Assembly (NCBI RefSeq): GCF_004125265.1
Contig: NZ_RDTE01000001.1
Location: 1-64,000, forward strand
DNA from: Streptomyces lydicus
Lineage (GTDB): Bacteria > Actinomycetota > Actinomycetes > Streptomycetales > Streptomycetaceae
DNA length: 64,000 nt
Direction of reading: 5' to 3'
How positions within the stretch are numbered: position 1 is the stretch's first letter; each line of letters starts with the position of its first letter. Below, piece after piece: positions 34,891 through 43,792 of the stretch. The notes beneath the pieces were generated by a model. It saw nothing but the letters and a program-made list of their open reading frames with translations, searched no databases and was not told the DNA's origin. Made by a program: the position numbers and the translations under genes.

Positions 34891-35254
34891 GCTCTGCCCC
34901 CTCCCCGGAGCCGAGCTGACTCCGCCCATCCCCGCTGCGGCACCTTCCAAGCCGAGCTTGGGATTCCGGACTCGATGCCGGCTCGCTCGTCATCGAGATG
35001 GTCTGCACCGCCTTGCCCCTGCGCACCAAGAGCGTCAACGGACGAACCGGGGCGTCCTCTGCATGTCCCCCTTCAGGAGCCGCCGGGACGTTGTGCCGAA
35101 GGTCGTACGCTGAGTCGACGCCCAGATGCCAGGGCCAGCCCTCCGCCACAGACTGCTCATCGGCCCGCTGGTAGATATCCGCGGCGGCGTCGAGTACAAC
35201 ATCGCCTGCCTCCCAAACGGGTTCATAAGGAAGTCTGTTCGCAATCTCGTTCAC
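34883..35254 (-). CDS. Hypothetical protein coupled to a membrane protein
   Basis: 123 residues from GTG 35254, with CAGGATGG upstream. It starts NEIANRLPYEPVWEAGDVVL and has acidic helices and a strand-rich middle (PLTLLVRRGKAVQTISMTSE). Its stop lies inside the start of the next gene (8-base overlap), which supports both as real even though plus-strand frames also cover them. Function not recognised. Confidence 0.5.
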   Translation of the reverse strand: MNEIANRLPYEPVWEAGDVVLDAAADIYQRADEQSVAEGWPWHLGVDSAYDLRHNVPAAPEGGHAEDAPVRPLTLLVRRGKAVQTISMTSEPASSPESQARLGRCRSGDGRSQLGSGEGAEHG

Positions 35255-35685
35255 AGGGCCATCCTGCCGGAAGGCACTGACACCGCGGCCCTGGGCCGTG
35301 GTCGCGAGCCGCAGCGCCTCAAGTACGGTCACCCGGTGGCGGCTGCACCAGGACGGCATCCGTCGACGTGGCTGCGCTGGGACAGCGAGGGCCGCCCCGA
35401 CATCGTGCGCACCGCAGCCTTCAGCGCCGGCGGTGACCCGCAGGCCGGGCAATGGGACGGCCAGGCCCACAACCTCACGACCCACCGGGGCCTGCGGCGG
35501 CACAGCCGAAGGTGAGTGAGTTGCCGGTGGCGCCGTGACAACTCAGCCCGCAATGCCCCCGGTACCTTCGCCGTGGTCCGCCCGCGCTCGCGTAGTCTGC
35601 CTGCCGACCCTTCACTCGTTCGGGTGTATTCGCCGCAGAGGCGCGGGGGTGCCGGTGGGCGCTGCCAGGCTGGGCAAGATCCCTG
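35255..35685. other. Region upstream of the SNF2 helicase
   Basis: 431 bases. A plus-strand patch at about 35300-35515 (RHPSTWLRWDSEGRPDIVRT) looks partly protein-like but has no supported start. It may be a fragment or chance. The promoter of the helicase pair should lie here. Confidence 0.3.
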
Positions 35686-38544
35686 GTGGCGCAGTATGAG
35701 ATGAGAGGTCGGGCGGACTTGGGTCGGCACACGCTCACGGACTACCCGGCGTTCTTCGTACTCGCAGACCCTCCGCGGACCGGCCACTTCATGTTCTGGC
35801 GTCCGGCCGCGACGATGGGACCGGCCGACCAGCTCACCGTGCCGGCCGGGGCGCGCCTGGGTGAGGGCACCACCATGATTGTGCGCTGGTCCGGCGGCAA
35901 GGCCAAGACCGGCAGCGTCCCGTACTACACCCTCGCCCTGGAGGACGCCTGGCCGCTGCTGGTGCACTGCCGCACCCACGACCACGGCCACGAGGCCAAC
36001 CAGTTCTGGGGGGCCGCAGCCCTGCTGGCGCTGCAGTTAGTGGCCGACGGCCGGCTGGAGCCGACGCTCACCGCGCACGGGTACGACGCGTGGAAGACCA
36101 CCGGACTTGGGCCGTGGCAGGAGGAGTTCGACGCGCTGCTCGCGGCTATGCCTCCCGAAGCGCACGCCCGCGGGTTCTCGCACTCCTCCCTGGGTTCCGG
36201 GCCGTCGATGAGCGACCCCGGTCATCTGCTGTCCGCGTATCTCGATGCGATGGCCGACTACCTGCCCCGTTCCCCCGGCGCCGCGGTGGCCACCGGCCAG
36301 GTGGCGTTCGCCGACCGTGCTCCCCAGCACGTGCCGCACCTGCGCCTGGCCAGCCCTCGCATGGCGGGCCAACCCGCGCTGGGCGTGCGGCTGTCGCTGC
36401 GCCTGGAGCTGGACGCCGAAGGGGCCGAGACCGGGGTCCGGGCGGTCGTCCAGGTCCACGACAGCGTCGGCGGCCACCGGGTCGCGGACGCCGGGACTCT
36501 GTGGCGTGCCGTGCCCTCGCCCAACACCCCGGACGCGACGCGGCAGATGGAATCCCTGCTCGCCCTGCGCCGCGCCGCCCGGGCCTGGCCACCGCTCGCC
36601 CGCTTGCTCGAGGACCCGAGCGGCCGTGGGGCGCTGGATCTGGACGAGGACGAGATCGACGAACTGCTCGGCGATGCGGTCGCGCGGCTGGCCCGGGTCG
36701 ACTGCGCCGTCCACTGGCCCCGCGACCTGATCCGCGCCCTGACCGGGCGCACCGTCATCGCCCCGCGCCCGAAGGCTGTCGCCCCCGCCCGCCTGCTGGG
36801 CGCGGAGCAGCTGCTGGACTTTCAGTGGCGGGCCACCATAGGCGACGAGGATCTGACGGACGCCGAGATGGACGCCCTCGCCGAGGGGCACCGGCCGTTC
36901 GTGCGGCTGCGGGACCGCTGGGTGCGGGTCGATGCGGCCCTGCTGCGCCGGGTGCGCGAGCGGCGCCTCGGGCAGGTCAGTGCCGGTCAGGCCCTGGTGT
37001 GCGCGCTGAGTGGCAGCGCGCGGATCGGCGAGGAGATCGTCGAGGTCCATCCCACCGGCTGGCTGGCCGACCTGCGCGGCGCCCTGACCCGCGCCGAGCA
37101 CCCCGATGTGGTGGTGCCGGCCGGGCTGAAGGCCGAGCTGCGGCACTACCAGCGTCGCGGGCTCGCCTGGCTCCATCACCTGACGACCGGGCCGGTCGGC
37201 GGGGGGATCCTGGCCGACGACATGGGCCTGGGCAAGACCCTCACGCTGATCGCCCTGCACCTGCTCAACCAGGAGGACGCGGCGACGGCGGGGCCGACGC
37301 TGGTGGTGTGCCCGGCCACCATGCTCGGCGCGTGGGAGCGGGAGATCGGACGTTTCGCGCCCACCGTGCCCGTCCGTCGTTTCCACGGCCCGTCCCGCAC
37401 CCTGGACCTGCTGCCCGCCGACGCGGTGGTCCTGACCACCTACGGCACGCTGCGCCGCTCCACCGACCGCCTCGCCGGGACTCCGTGGTCGCTTCTGGCG
37501 GCCGATGAGGCCCAGGCGGTCAAGAACGCCCTGTCGGGCACCGCCGCGGCTCTGCGCAAGATCCCCTCCCGGAGCCGGGTGGCTCTGACCGGCACCCCGA
37601 TGGAGAACTCGCTCGCGGACCTGTGGGCGCTGCTGGACTGGGCGACCAGCGGTCTGCTCGGCACCTGGCCCGCGTTCCGGGATGCCTTTGCCCGGCCGAT
37701 CGAGGCCGGCCGTGACACGGCGGCCGCGGCCCGGCTCGCCGCGCTGATCGCCCCGCTGGTGCTGCGGCGCAAGAAGACCGACCCCGGCATCGCCCCCGAG
37801 CTGCCGCCCAAGACCGACACGGACCAGGTCGTGCCGCTCAGCCGCGAGCAGGCGTCCTTGTACGAGGCGGTCACCCGCGAGGCGCTGCAGCAGATCCGGG
37901 CGGCCGACGGCATCAACCGGCGGGGCCTGGTCCTGAAGCTGCTCACCTCGCTGCGGCAGATCTGCAACCACCCCGCGCAGTACCTCAAGGAAGCTGATCC
38001 GGCCGTCGCCGGGCGCTCCGGCAAAATCGACCTGCTGGACACGCTCCTCGACCAGATCCTGGCCGAGGAGCAGGCGGGGCTGGTGTTCTCGCAGTTCACC
38101 GGGATGCTCGATCTGCTGTCGTCGCACCTGAAGCGGCGCGGCATCCCGTACGAGGTGCTGACCGGAAGCACGCCGGCCGGGCAGCGCGACCGGCTCGTCG
38201 GACGCTTCCAGGACGGCGCCTTCCCCATCTTCCTGCTGTCCCTGCGCGCGGCCGGGAACGGTCTGACCCTGACCCGCGCGGAGCACGTCTTCCAGGTCGA
38301 CCAGTGGTGGAATCCGGCCGTGATGGACCAGGCCGCCGACCGCGCCTACCGCATCGGGCAGACGCGGCCGGTCCAGATCCACCGCTTCGTCGCCGAGGGC
38401 ACCGTGGAGGAAAAGGTTCACCAGCTCCTGGCCGTCAAACGCGAGACGGCAGACATGGTCCTGGGCGCCGAACAGCTCGGCCTGACCGAACTGGGCGACG
38501 ACCAGCTCGCCGACCTCGTCGCGCTACGGAGGCACGGACGCTGA
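35686..38544 (+). CDS. SNF2-family DNA translocase/helicase
   Basis: 952 residues from GTG 35686 (ATG 35701 is an alternative). The C-terminal half is a complete SNF2 motor: Walker A in ILADDMGLGKT (about 508-518), the strand LVVCPATMLGAWEREI, a DEAQ box in LAADEAQAVKN, ALTGTPMENSLADLWAL, then helicase C with VFSQFTGMLDLLSSHL and motif VI DRAYRIGQTRPVQIHRF. The N-terminal 450 residues are the SNF2-associated region common in bacteria. Such enzymes remodel protein-DNA complexes. The stop overlaps the start of the SWIM-domain gene (TGATG), a pairing conserved in many bacteria. Confidence 0.93.
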   Translation: MAQYEMRGRADLGRHTLTDYPAFFVLADPPRTGHFMFWRPAATMGPADQLTVPAGARLGEGTTMIVRWSGGKAKTGSVPYYTLALEDAWPLLVHCRTHDHGHEANQFWGAAALLALQLVADGRLEPTLTAHGYDAWKTTGLGPWQEEFDALLAAMPPEAHARGFSHSSLGSGPSMSDPGHLLSAYLDAMADYLPRSPGAAVATGQVAFADRAPQHVPHLRLASPRMAGQPALGVRLSLRLELDAEGAETGVRAVVQVHDSVGGHRVADAGTLWRAVPSPNTPDATRQMESLLALRRAARAWPPLARLLEDPSGRGALDLDEDEIDELLGDAVARLARVDCAVHWPRDLIRALTGRTVIAPRPKAVAPARLLGAEQLLDFQWRATIGDEDLTDAEMDALAEGHRPFVRLRDRWVRVDAALLRRVRERRLGQVSAGQALVCALSGSARIGEEIVEVHPTGWLADLRGALTRAEHPDVVVPAGLKAELRHYQRRGLAWLHHLTTGPVGGGILADDMGLGKTLTLIALHLLNQEDAATAGPTLVVCPATMLGAWEREIGRFAPTVPVRRFHGPSRTLDLLPADAVVLTTYGTLRRSTDRLAGTPWSLLAADEAQAVKNALSGTAAALRKIPSRSRVALTGTPMENSLADLWALLDWATSGLLGTWPAFRDAFARPIEAGRDTAAAARLAALIAPLVLRRKKTDPGIAPELPPKTDTDQVVPLSREQASLYEAVTREALQQIRAADGINRRGLVLKLLTSLRQICNHPAQYLKEADPAVAGRSGKIDLLDTLLDQILAEEQAGLVFSQFTGMLDLLSSHLKRRGIPYEVLTGSTPAGQRDRLVGRFQDGAFPIFLLSLRAAGNGLTLTRAEHVFQVDQWWNPAVMDQAADRAYRIGQTRPVQIHRFVAEGTVEEKVHQLLAVKRETADMVLGAEQLGLTELGDDQLADLVALRRHGR

Positions 38545-39518
38545 TGGTCTTCTTTTGCACCTACAACGAGCTCTACGGGACCGTCTACGAGCACCGCGCG
38601 GCCATCCCGGCCGACGACGCCGAGGATCGGCATGCCGGGCCGGTCCGCGAGGCCTGGTACGGGGAGCTGATGCAGCAGCGCCGCGACGAGGAGCGCCTGA
38701 ACGCCGGGATGCCGTACGTCGGGGACATCACCGGGCTTCAGGTGTGGCCGGGTCGCCTCAGCGGCCTCATCCTCCTCGACAAGGACGCGGAGCCCGCGCT
38801 CGCCTACCCCGGCCTCGCACACGGCTACCCGCGCACCCTCGACGTGTTCTGGCCTCGTCTGTCCGACGAGCAGTGGCTTCTGCTCGCCGCTGCCGCCCGC
38901 CCCCACGCCCACCAGCTCGCCACCGAATCCAGCGACGAGGCGATGCTCCGCATCCTTGACCTGGCCACTCGTCTCGATGTGAACCTGCTGCCCACGTGCC
39001 GCGAGATCAAGACCTCCGACTGCCCCTGCCGCAGCCGCAAGAGCGTGTGCGAGCACATCGCCGCCCTGATCGAGTACTTCGCCCGGACCCTGGAGCGCGA
39101 GCCCCTGACTCTGCTCCTGCTGGGCGGGTGCGCCCCCGGGGACTTCTTTGCCCGCGTGGACGACCCCGAACACCCCAGCGCACAGCCCTACTACCGGCCC
39201 GACAGCCTCCCGGACCCCACCGTCGACGCCCGCAACCTCTACTACCGGCGCCAATGGCACGCCGCCCCTGACCTGCCGCCCTTGCCCGCACCGCCGGCAC
39301 AGCCGGCCGCCGCCGCGTCGCTGCCCGACCTCGGCGATCCGGCCCACCAGCTCCTGGCTCGCGCGGCCTCCGCTCGCGCGGCCGACCTTCTGAGCCAGGC
39401 CCTCAAGCGCCGCCAGAATCCGCTCGTGGACCCCGTCAGGCGGCTGACGCCCGAGCGGGACGCAGCCCGGTTGGCGGTCTACCAGAGCTCTGCCGAAGGC
39501 GCCTCGCCCACCGCCTGA
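38544..39518 (+). CDS. SWIM zinc-finger protein, partner of SNF2
   Basis: 324 residues from ATG 38544, one base inside the SNF2 stop. A SWIM motif (CxC...CxH) is at about 158-171: DCPCRSRKSVCEHIAALI. SWIM domains bind DNA or protein, and in bacteria such genes sit next to SNF2 helicases, acting probably as one complex. The C-terminal third is helical with a proline/alanine linker. No other domain recognised. Confidence 0.88.
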   Translation: MVFFCTYNELYGTVYEHRAAIPADDAEDRHAGPVREAWYGELMQQRRDEERLNAGMPYVGDITGLQVWPGRLSGLILLDKDAEPALAYPGLAHGYPRTLDVFWPRLSDEQWLLLAAAARPHAHQLATESSDEAMLRILDLATRLDVNLLPTCREIKTSDCPCRSRKSVCEHIAALIEYFARTLEREPLTLLLLGGCAPGDFFARVDDPEHPSAQPYYRPDSLPDPTVDARNLYYRRQWHAAPDLPPLPAPPAQPAAAASLPDLGDPAHQLLARAASARAADLLSQALKRRQNPLVDPVRRLTPERDAARLAVYQSSAEGASPTA

Positions 39519-39632
39519 TCCCCCTGGTCCCCGCAGCGGCGTGGCCTGGTTCAACTCCGGGCTGCTGCACGGCCGGTGAGGCACAGCAGCGTCTGCCCCG
39601 CATCCCGTCCGCGGCGAGGACCACCGCCGCTC

Positions 39633-40001
39633 TCAGGCGTACATCGCGGCGGGTACGTCGCTCTCGTGTCCGGACAGCCAGTAGAAGATCAGGGGCGTCT
39701 TCTCGCGGCCGCGCGCGTCCTCGATGACGCTGTACCCCTGGTCGGCGAGGTAGCGGGTGAGACGGTCCAGGCCCGCGCGGTGGTGCGCACGGTCCGCGGC
39801 CGTGTACGTCCCGACGCTGCCTTCCCTCTTCGCCCGGCCCACCGCGTAGGGTTCCCGGACGCACAGCTCGGCGCCGTCGACCCGCTCGTCGCCATCCCGC
39901 CACACCGACTCCTCCCAGCAGAAGTCGGAGCCCGATCGCCAGATGGCGCCGCCGGGTTCGTGGGCGAACCCGCCGGCCGCAGCACCGGCATGATCTTCCA
40001 T
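39633..40001 (-). CDS. Hypothetical protein
   Basis: 122 residues from ATG 40001, with GGTGGAG six bases upstream. It reads GSDFCWEESVWRDGDERVDG, then HRAGLDRLTRYLADQGYSVI and the end LIFYWLSGHESDVPAAMYA, a compact alpha/beta protein. The upstream zinc-ribbon frame overlaps it, and one base change could fuse the two. Function not recognised. Confidence 0.5.
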   Translation of the reverse strand: MEDHAGAAAGGFAHEPGGAIWRSGSDFCWEESVWRDGDERVDGAELCVREPYAVGRAKREGSVGTYTAADRAHHRAGLDRLTRYLADQGYSVIEDARGREKTPLIFYWLSGHESDVPAAMYA

Positions 40002-40189
40002 GCGCTCCACCCGTGGCTCGACAGGTCCGGCACGTACGGGCCAGAGCGCTCGGCCGGCGGCTTCGAGCAGGCCGGGCACAGATGGCCGTCGTCGCCTGAG
40101 CCCTTCGTCCGGCCGGCCGTCCCCAGCTCCGGTTCGGCGTGCTCGGCCGATCGGACGGTGATGGCCGTGGGACACCGGCGGCAGGCCAC
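39689..40189 (-). CDS. Zinc-ribbon-like frame upstream of 39633-40001, end uncertain
   Basis: From GTG 40189 it opens ACRRCPTAITVRSAEHAEPE and soon after HLCPACSKPPAERSG, so two CxxC pairs form a probable zinc ribbon in the first 50 residues. Beyond that the frame loses coding character and overlaps the next gene. Either it is a short protein with a frameshift, or the ribbon is the N-terminus of the next gene. Confidence 0.35.
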   Translation of the reverse strand: MACRRCPTAITVRSAEHAEPELGTAGRTKGSGDDGHLCPACSKPPAERSGPYVPDLSSHGWSAWKIMPVLRPAGSPTNPAAPSGDRAPTSAGRSRCGGMATSGSTAPSCASGNPTRWAGRRGKAASGRTRPRTVRTTARAWTVSPATSPTRGTASSRTRAAARRRP

Positions 40190-40246
40190 CTGGCGATGAG
40201 ATCCATCTGCTCATTGTCTCCGCGGCCAAGGCACGCCACCGGAGGA

Positions 40247-40960
40247 TCAGGAAGGACTCGCCTTTGCTGTAGGGGCGAGGCGTTCGTCGTATTCTCGGCT
40301 GCCGGTCGGGGTGAGCTGCACGAGGGTCTGGTCTGGATTCACGGCCAAGAGTCCTAGGTAGGCATAGTCCAGCAGGACCCACGAGACCACCTCGGCGAAT
40401 TCCCTTCGCTCATCGGCGCGCACACCGCTGTCCCGGGTCTGCTCGATGGCGCCGGTGCCAGGCGCGGTCGTGTTCAAGAGCGTGCCGGCCAGTTCGGAAA
40501 CGACGAGGGACCTCTCCCGGTCGCGGGACAGTTCTGCCCAGAGGGCGGCGAGGCGAACACGTCCGCGACCGGGGTGTGCGGCTTCAGGGGCTAGCGCTGC
40601 TTGAGCGGAGTGGTGCGCGTTCGCTACGAGGAGGCGGCGGACGCCTTCCCCGGTAGCTGCTTGCTGAGCGTACTTTTTGACCGGGATCAGGCGACCCCGC
40701 TGGGTACGCAGCAGCCCGGCGTCCACGGCGCCGGTCAACAGTCCCTGGAGGACGGGGAGGTTGCAGGAGGAGGAGAGGCGACGCTGGCCGGTGCCCCCAT
40801 GCGGGTCGTCGCCGGTTCCGAGCAGTTGCACAAGTTCGAGGCCATCAGCCACGCGGAGCTGGCCGGTGGTGGTCAGAGTGCGTCCGTTGCCGACCCATTG
40901 AACGAGCCGGTGGATGGCCGTGGCCCAGGGGGAGATGTCGCCTTCGGTCACCGCGCTCAT
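40247..40960 (-). CDS. Hypothetical protein, possible winged-helix regulator
   Basis: 237 residues from ATG 40960, with GAGGGAAAC upstream. The N-terminal part (AIHRLVQWVGNGRTLTTTGQ, then LPVLQGLLTGAVDAGLLRTQ) and the C-terminal part (SWVLLDYAYLGLLAVNPDQT) both have the helix-helix-wing look of winged-helix folds. It is 9 nt short of no other gene and stands alone. A fragment of a related gene lies at 34306-34400. Function not recognised. Confidence 0.6.
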   Translation of the reverse strand: MSAVTEGDISPWATAIHRLVQWVGNGRTLTTTGQLRVADGLELVQLLGTGDDPHGGTGQRRLSSSCNLPVLQGLLTGAVDAGLLRTQRGRLIPVKKYAQQAATGEGVRRLLVANAHHSAQAALAPEAAHPGRGRVRLAALWAELSRDRERSLVVSELAGTLLNTTAPGTGAIEQTRDSGVRADERREFAEVVSWVLLDYAYLGLLAVNPDQTLVQLTPTGSREYDERLAPTAKASPS

Positions 40961-41162
40961 GTTTCCCTCGCTGCTGAAGTCGTACCTACGACGGCTGGTT
41001 GGTCAGGTTTCCTGTTGCGCTGAGCGCAATGCGCGGGCGGCGCGGCGACGCTGCCTTCGGGGCAGCCTTGTCGGTCTTGCCGTGAGCGTCACTGCGGGGT
41101 CGGGCTCGGCGAGCTGGAAATTCTGTACATCGTTCGGAATTTCCAGCCGTGCCGGGCGCCGG

Positions 41163-42152
41163 TCAGCGGGGCACCGTGAACGGCTGGGCCGGAAGAAGCA
41201 GGCGCTGGTAGGCGGTGGGAAGGGCGGTGGCTTCCTCGGCGAGATCGTGGCGGTTGAAGCTGCGTTCGCCCTGCCCGAACCCGGAGGGGTCCAGGTCGAC
41301 GACAAGCTGATCGCCCTCGCAGCGGACGATGGTGCCCCGGTGGTGTCCGAGGATCAGGCGGGTTGCGACGTCCCACTGGTCCGGTGCGGGCCTGCGGGCC
41401 GCCGGGTCGGTACGCAGGCGGGTGCCGGTGGTGATCGGGCGGTGAAGGTCGGTGGTCAGGTCGCCCCACCACAGCAGGTGCTGGATCACGGCCCGCACCA
41501 TGGGCTGGGGCATCTTCTCGTTGGTGAGGCTCTTCTCGACTGCGTGGATGGGCAGTTCCGCGTCGGCGCACAGGGCGAGGATGGGTTCGATCAGGGCCTG
41601 CTGGACCGGGTGCATGGGCCGGCAGAAGCCCCCCAGGGCCTTGACGTTGGTGTAGTACTGTGCGTCCTTGGGGCCCGTCCACCACTCGTAGGTCCAGCCC
41701 CGGGCGTTGATGACTTCCTCGGCCCAGTCCAGCACCCGCTCCGAGGGGCACAGCTCGCCGGCCGTCGGAGAGCTGTCGACGAGGGTGATCTTGCCGTCGT
41801 TGTTGATCAGCATCAGGTCGGGAATGTAGCCCGCTTTGCCGGGGCCGTGTTCGGCGCGGAGTTTGAATGGCTGGCCGATCATGGACCGCACGGTGGGGTC
41901 GAAGTCCGCCAGTTCCATGCGTTCCCAGATACCGTCCGTGGCCACCGGACTCTGGCCGGTGCTGATCGCGGCATAGATCCCGAGGTCGAGTCGCTCGCCG
42001 CGGTAGGTGAGGTGGCGCCGCCAAGGGTGTGCGCGGACCAGGTCGTGGACGTCGACGTCGGTGACGGGCATCCACCGTGCCGGTCGCCCTTCCTCGAACC
42101 GCAGTCCGATCTCTACGCCGTCGTGAAGTTGGTGCGCCCTCGTTCGTGTCAC
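41163..42152 (-). CDS. TnsA-like endonuclease-fold protein, active site altered
   Basis: 329 residues from GTG 42152. The region 78-160 follows Streptomyces TnsA-like heteromeric transposase endonuclease subunits: RSMIGQPFKL, then GYIPDLMLINNDG with D112, the strand KITLVDSS, and later LDWAEEVINARGWTYEWWTG. TnsA cuts 5' transposon ends beside a DDE transposase TnsB. The family pattern PD...V(D/N)xK has serine where the lysine should be (about S128), so nuclease activity is uncertain. No TnsB or TnsC lies in the window, so it is an orphan, perhaps a leftover or reused protein. Confidence 0.65.
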   Translation of the reverse strand: MTRTRAHQLHDGVEIGLRFEEGRPARWMPVTDVDVHDLVRAHPWRRHLTYRGERLDLGIYAAISTGQSPVATDGIWERMELADFDPTVRSMIGQPFKLRAEHGPGKAGYIPDLMLINNDGKITLVDSSPTAGELCPSERVLDWAEEVINARGWTYEWWTGPKDAQYYTNVKALGGFCRPMHPVQQALIEPILALCADAELPIHAVEKSLTNEKMPQPMVRAVIQHLLWWGDLTTDLHRPITTGTRLRTDPAARRPAPDQWDVATRLILGHHRGTIVRCEGDQLVVDLDPSGFGQGERSFNRHDLAEEATALPTAYQRLLLPAQPFTVPR

Positions 42153-42285
42153 CGTTTCATGCTGGCAGAGCTGGTTTTGCGCTGTACGGTGCTTTGCCGA
42201 ATCCACGGTGCAGGGCTCTGCCCTTTCTCGGCCTACGCACGCAGAGTGTGCAGTGCCGAGGGGTCGGTCTCGCGGGACGGCGAGT

Positions 42286-42597
42286 GTGGATGTTGCGGCA
42301 GCACGCGGGCTTCGTGCTGCTCTGGGCGGCGGCCCGGTGCCAGGACGAGCACTTGAGCTGGAACGACGACGCCAATACCCGGGGCGACCGCGACGAGCCG
42401 CCGCTGCGGCAGGGAAATTCCTCTCCCCCGCCGCGCCCTCCTACGAGTCGGACACCGACGACCTGAGCTTCTCCCCCACCGGCGGACACCCGGTCATCGC
42501 GGTACCGCTCCACCGGATCGTCGCGCTCACCGGCGACCGGCAGCGGCGCACACCCGGCAGCACCCGCCCACGAGCCGGACGACAGCCACAGGGCTGA
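42286..42597 (+). pseudogene. Short frameshifted remnant
   Basis: From GTG 42286 one frame reads WMLRQHAGFVLLWAAARCQD and HLSWNDDANTRGDRDEPPLR. At about 42415 a neighbouring frame takes over with SDTDDLSFSPTGGHPVIAVP and HRIVALTGDRQR to the stop at 42597. Neither half is convincing alone, but together they look like one small gene with a shift. Confidence 0.3.
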
Positions 42598-42622
42598 GTG
42601 CGGATCGGCAGGACCGGCTCGG

Positions 42623-43792
42623 CTAGGTCTGTCTGCCCGTGCCGGGCTGGTTGTACGGGTGGGCTCGAAGGTGTTGTTGGTGCAGCAGTGCCTCGGTTGG
42701 CGGGGGGCGGGACGTCGGCGGTATGGGCGGGGGTGGCTGGAGGCGGTTGAGGACTCCGAGCGGGCCGAGGCGACCGGGGTCGCCGCCGGCCATCCGCTCG
42801 CCTTCTTCTGCCCTGCGTACCGCGTCCTCTGCTGCCCGTTCGTGCGGGGTCAGCTGCGCGCGGCGTTCCAGCTCGCCGGAGATCGGCTGCAGCTGGTTCT
42901 GGGCGTGCTGGGTGTTCTGCCGGGCCGACATAGCCTGCAGGAGTTGGGAGGTGACCTCGGCGCGCCAGGAGCTGAGCTGCTGGTCGGAGAGCCGGGTCAT
43001 CGAGGGGCTGTAGGCCATGCGGTTCAGCGCGGCCTGCGCGTCCTGGTAGGTGATCGGCAGGTGGCCGGCGGCGATCGCTGCGGCGCGGCGCATCGGGTTG
43101 TACTCATGTGCCAGGCGGTCAGCCCAGGTCAGGATCGCGGTGCGCAGCTCGACGGCTTGGGAGGCGGTGTAGCCGTAGGCGGCGAAGGCTTCGTCGGGAA
43201 TCTGGGCTACCTGGGCGAACGACTGGTAGAGGTCTTGTCGGAGTTCGCTTTCCGGGCTGCCTTGGTGCTGGGCGAGGCCGGTGACGTAGACGCGGATGTA
43301 GCGGTCGGCGTTGGCCTGGCCCATGTGTGCCTGGAGCAGGGCCAGGTCGAGGAAGTCCTTTGCTCCCAGGCGGTTTTGCAGCGCTTCGATCTTCCGGTAG
43401 AGGCACTCGCCGATCGCGGTTGTTGGCATCCCGTCGCGCTCGACCGGCTTGAGGTAGCGGGTGACGCACACCATCTGGACGGTGACCATGCCGTGCTCGG
43501 GGTGGCTGACCACCATTTCACCGTTCTGCGCGGCCGCCACACCGTCGGTGGTTCCCCAGGTGGCGGCCTGCTCGACGTGGTAGCCGGCTGCCCGCAGCGC
43601 CTGGGCGACGTCGTGGCGGGCGGTGTCGGCATCGTCCAGGAGCTGGTTGACGAACAGGTCCACGTCGTCGGAGTCGCGGGCGCCGCGGACGCCGTGCACC
43701 TGCATGGCCAGGCTTCCCGACAGGCTGTAGCCGCGGCTGCCGCATGCGGTGAGTGCCAGGCGGGCGACCTCGAGCTGCTGTTCGTTCCTCAC
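42623..43792 (-). CDS. AbiEii-type nucleotidyltransferase (putative toxin)
   Basis: 389 residues from ATG 43792. The DNA polymerase beta-type nucleotidyltransferase signature is clear: GSLAMQVHG (26-34) followed by SDDVDLFV (41-48), which provides the metal-binding acids. The block KIEALQNRLGAKDFLDLALL is the conserved AbiEii/AbiGii region in which lysine and aspartate follow the core. In characterised AbiE systems this protein adds nucleotides to target RNA or protein and stops growth during phage attack. A C-terminal extension of about 180 residues is low-complexity. It starts by ATGA overlap with the upstream partner gene, forming a tight pair. Confidence 0.8.
   Translation of the reverse strand: MRNEQQLEVARLALTACGSRGYSLSGSLAMQVHGVRGARDSDDVDLFVNQLLDDADTARHDVAQALRAAGYHVEQAATWGTTDGVAAAQNGEMVVSHPEHGMVTVQMVCVTRYLKPVERDGMPTTAIGECLYRKIEALQNRLGAKDFLDLALLQAHMGQANADRYIRVYVTGLAQHQGSPESELRQDLYQSFAQVAQIPDEAFAAYGYTASQAVELRTAILTWADRLAHEYNPMRRAAAIAAGHLPITYQDAQAALNRMAYSPSMTRLSDQQLSSWRAEVTSQLLQAMSARQNTQHAQNQLQPISGELERRAQLTPHERAAEDAVRRAEEGERMAGGDPGRLGPLGVLNRLQPPPPIPPTSRPPPTEALLHQQHLRAHPYNQPGTGRQT

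Noticed and set aside
36037..38421. 794-codon minus-strand open frame
   Set aside because: It is antisense to the SNF2 gene, whose plus frame has all helicase motifs. The antisense product is glutamine/glycine/arginine-rich without any domain.
42208..42597. Complete 129-residue plus-strand gene
   Set aside because: The first half has arginine/alanine noise and a better start lies in another frame, so it is treated as a frameshifted remnant.
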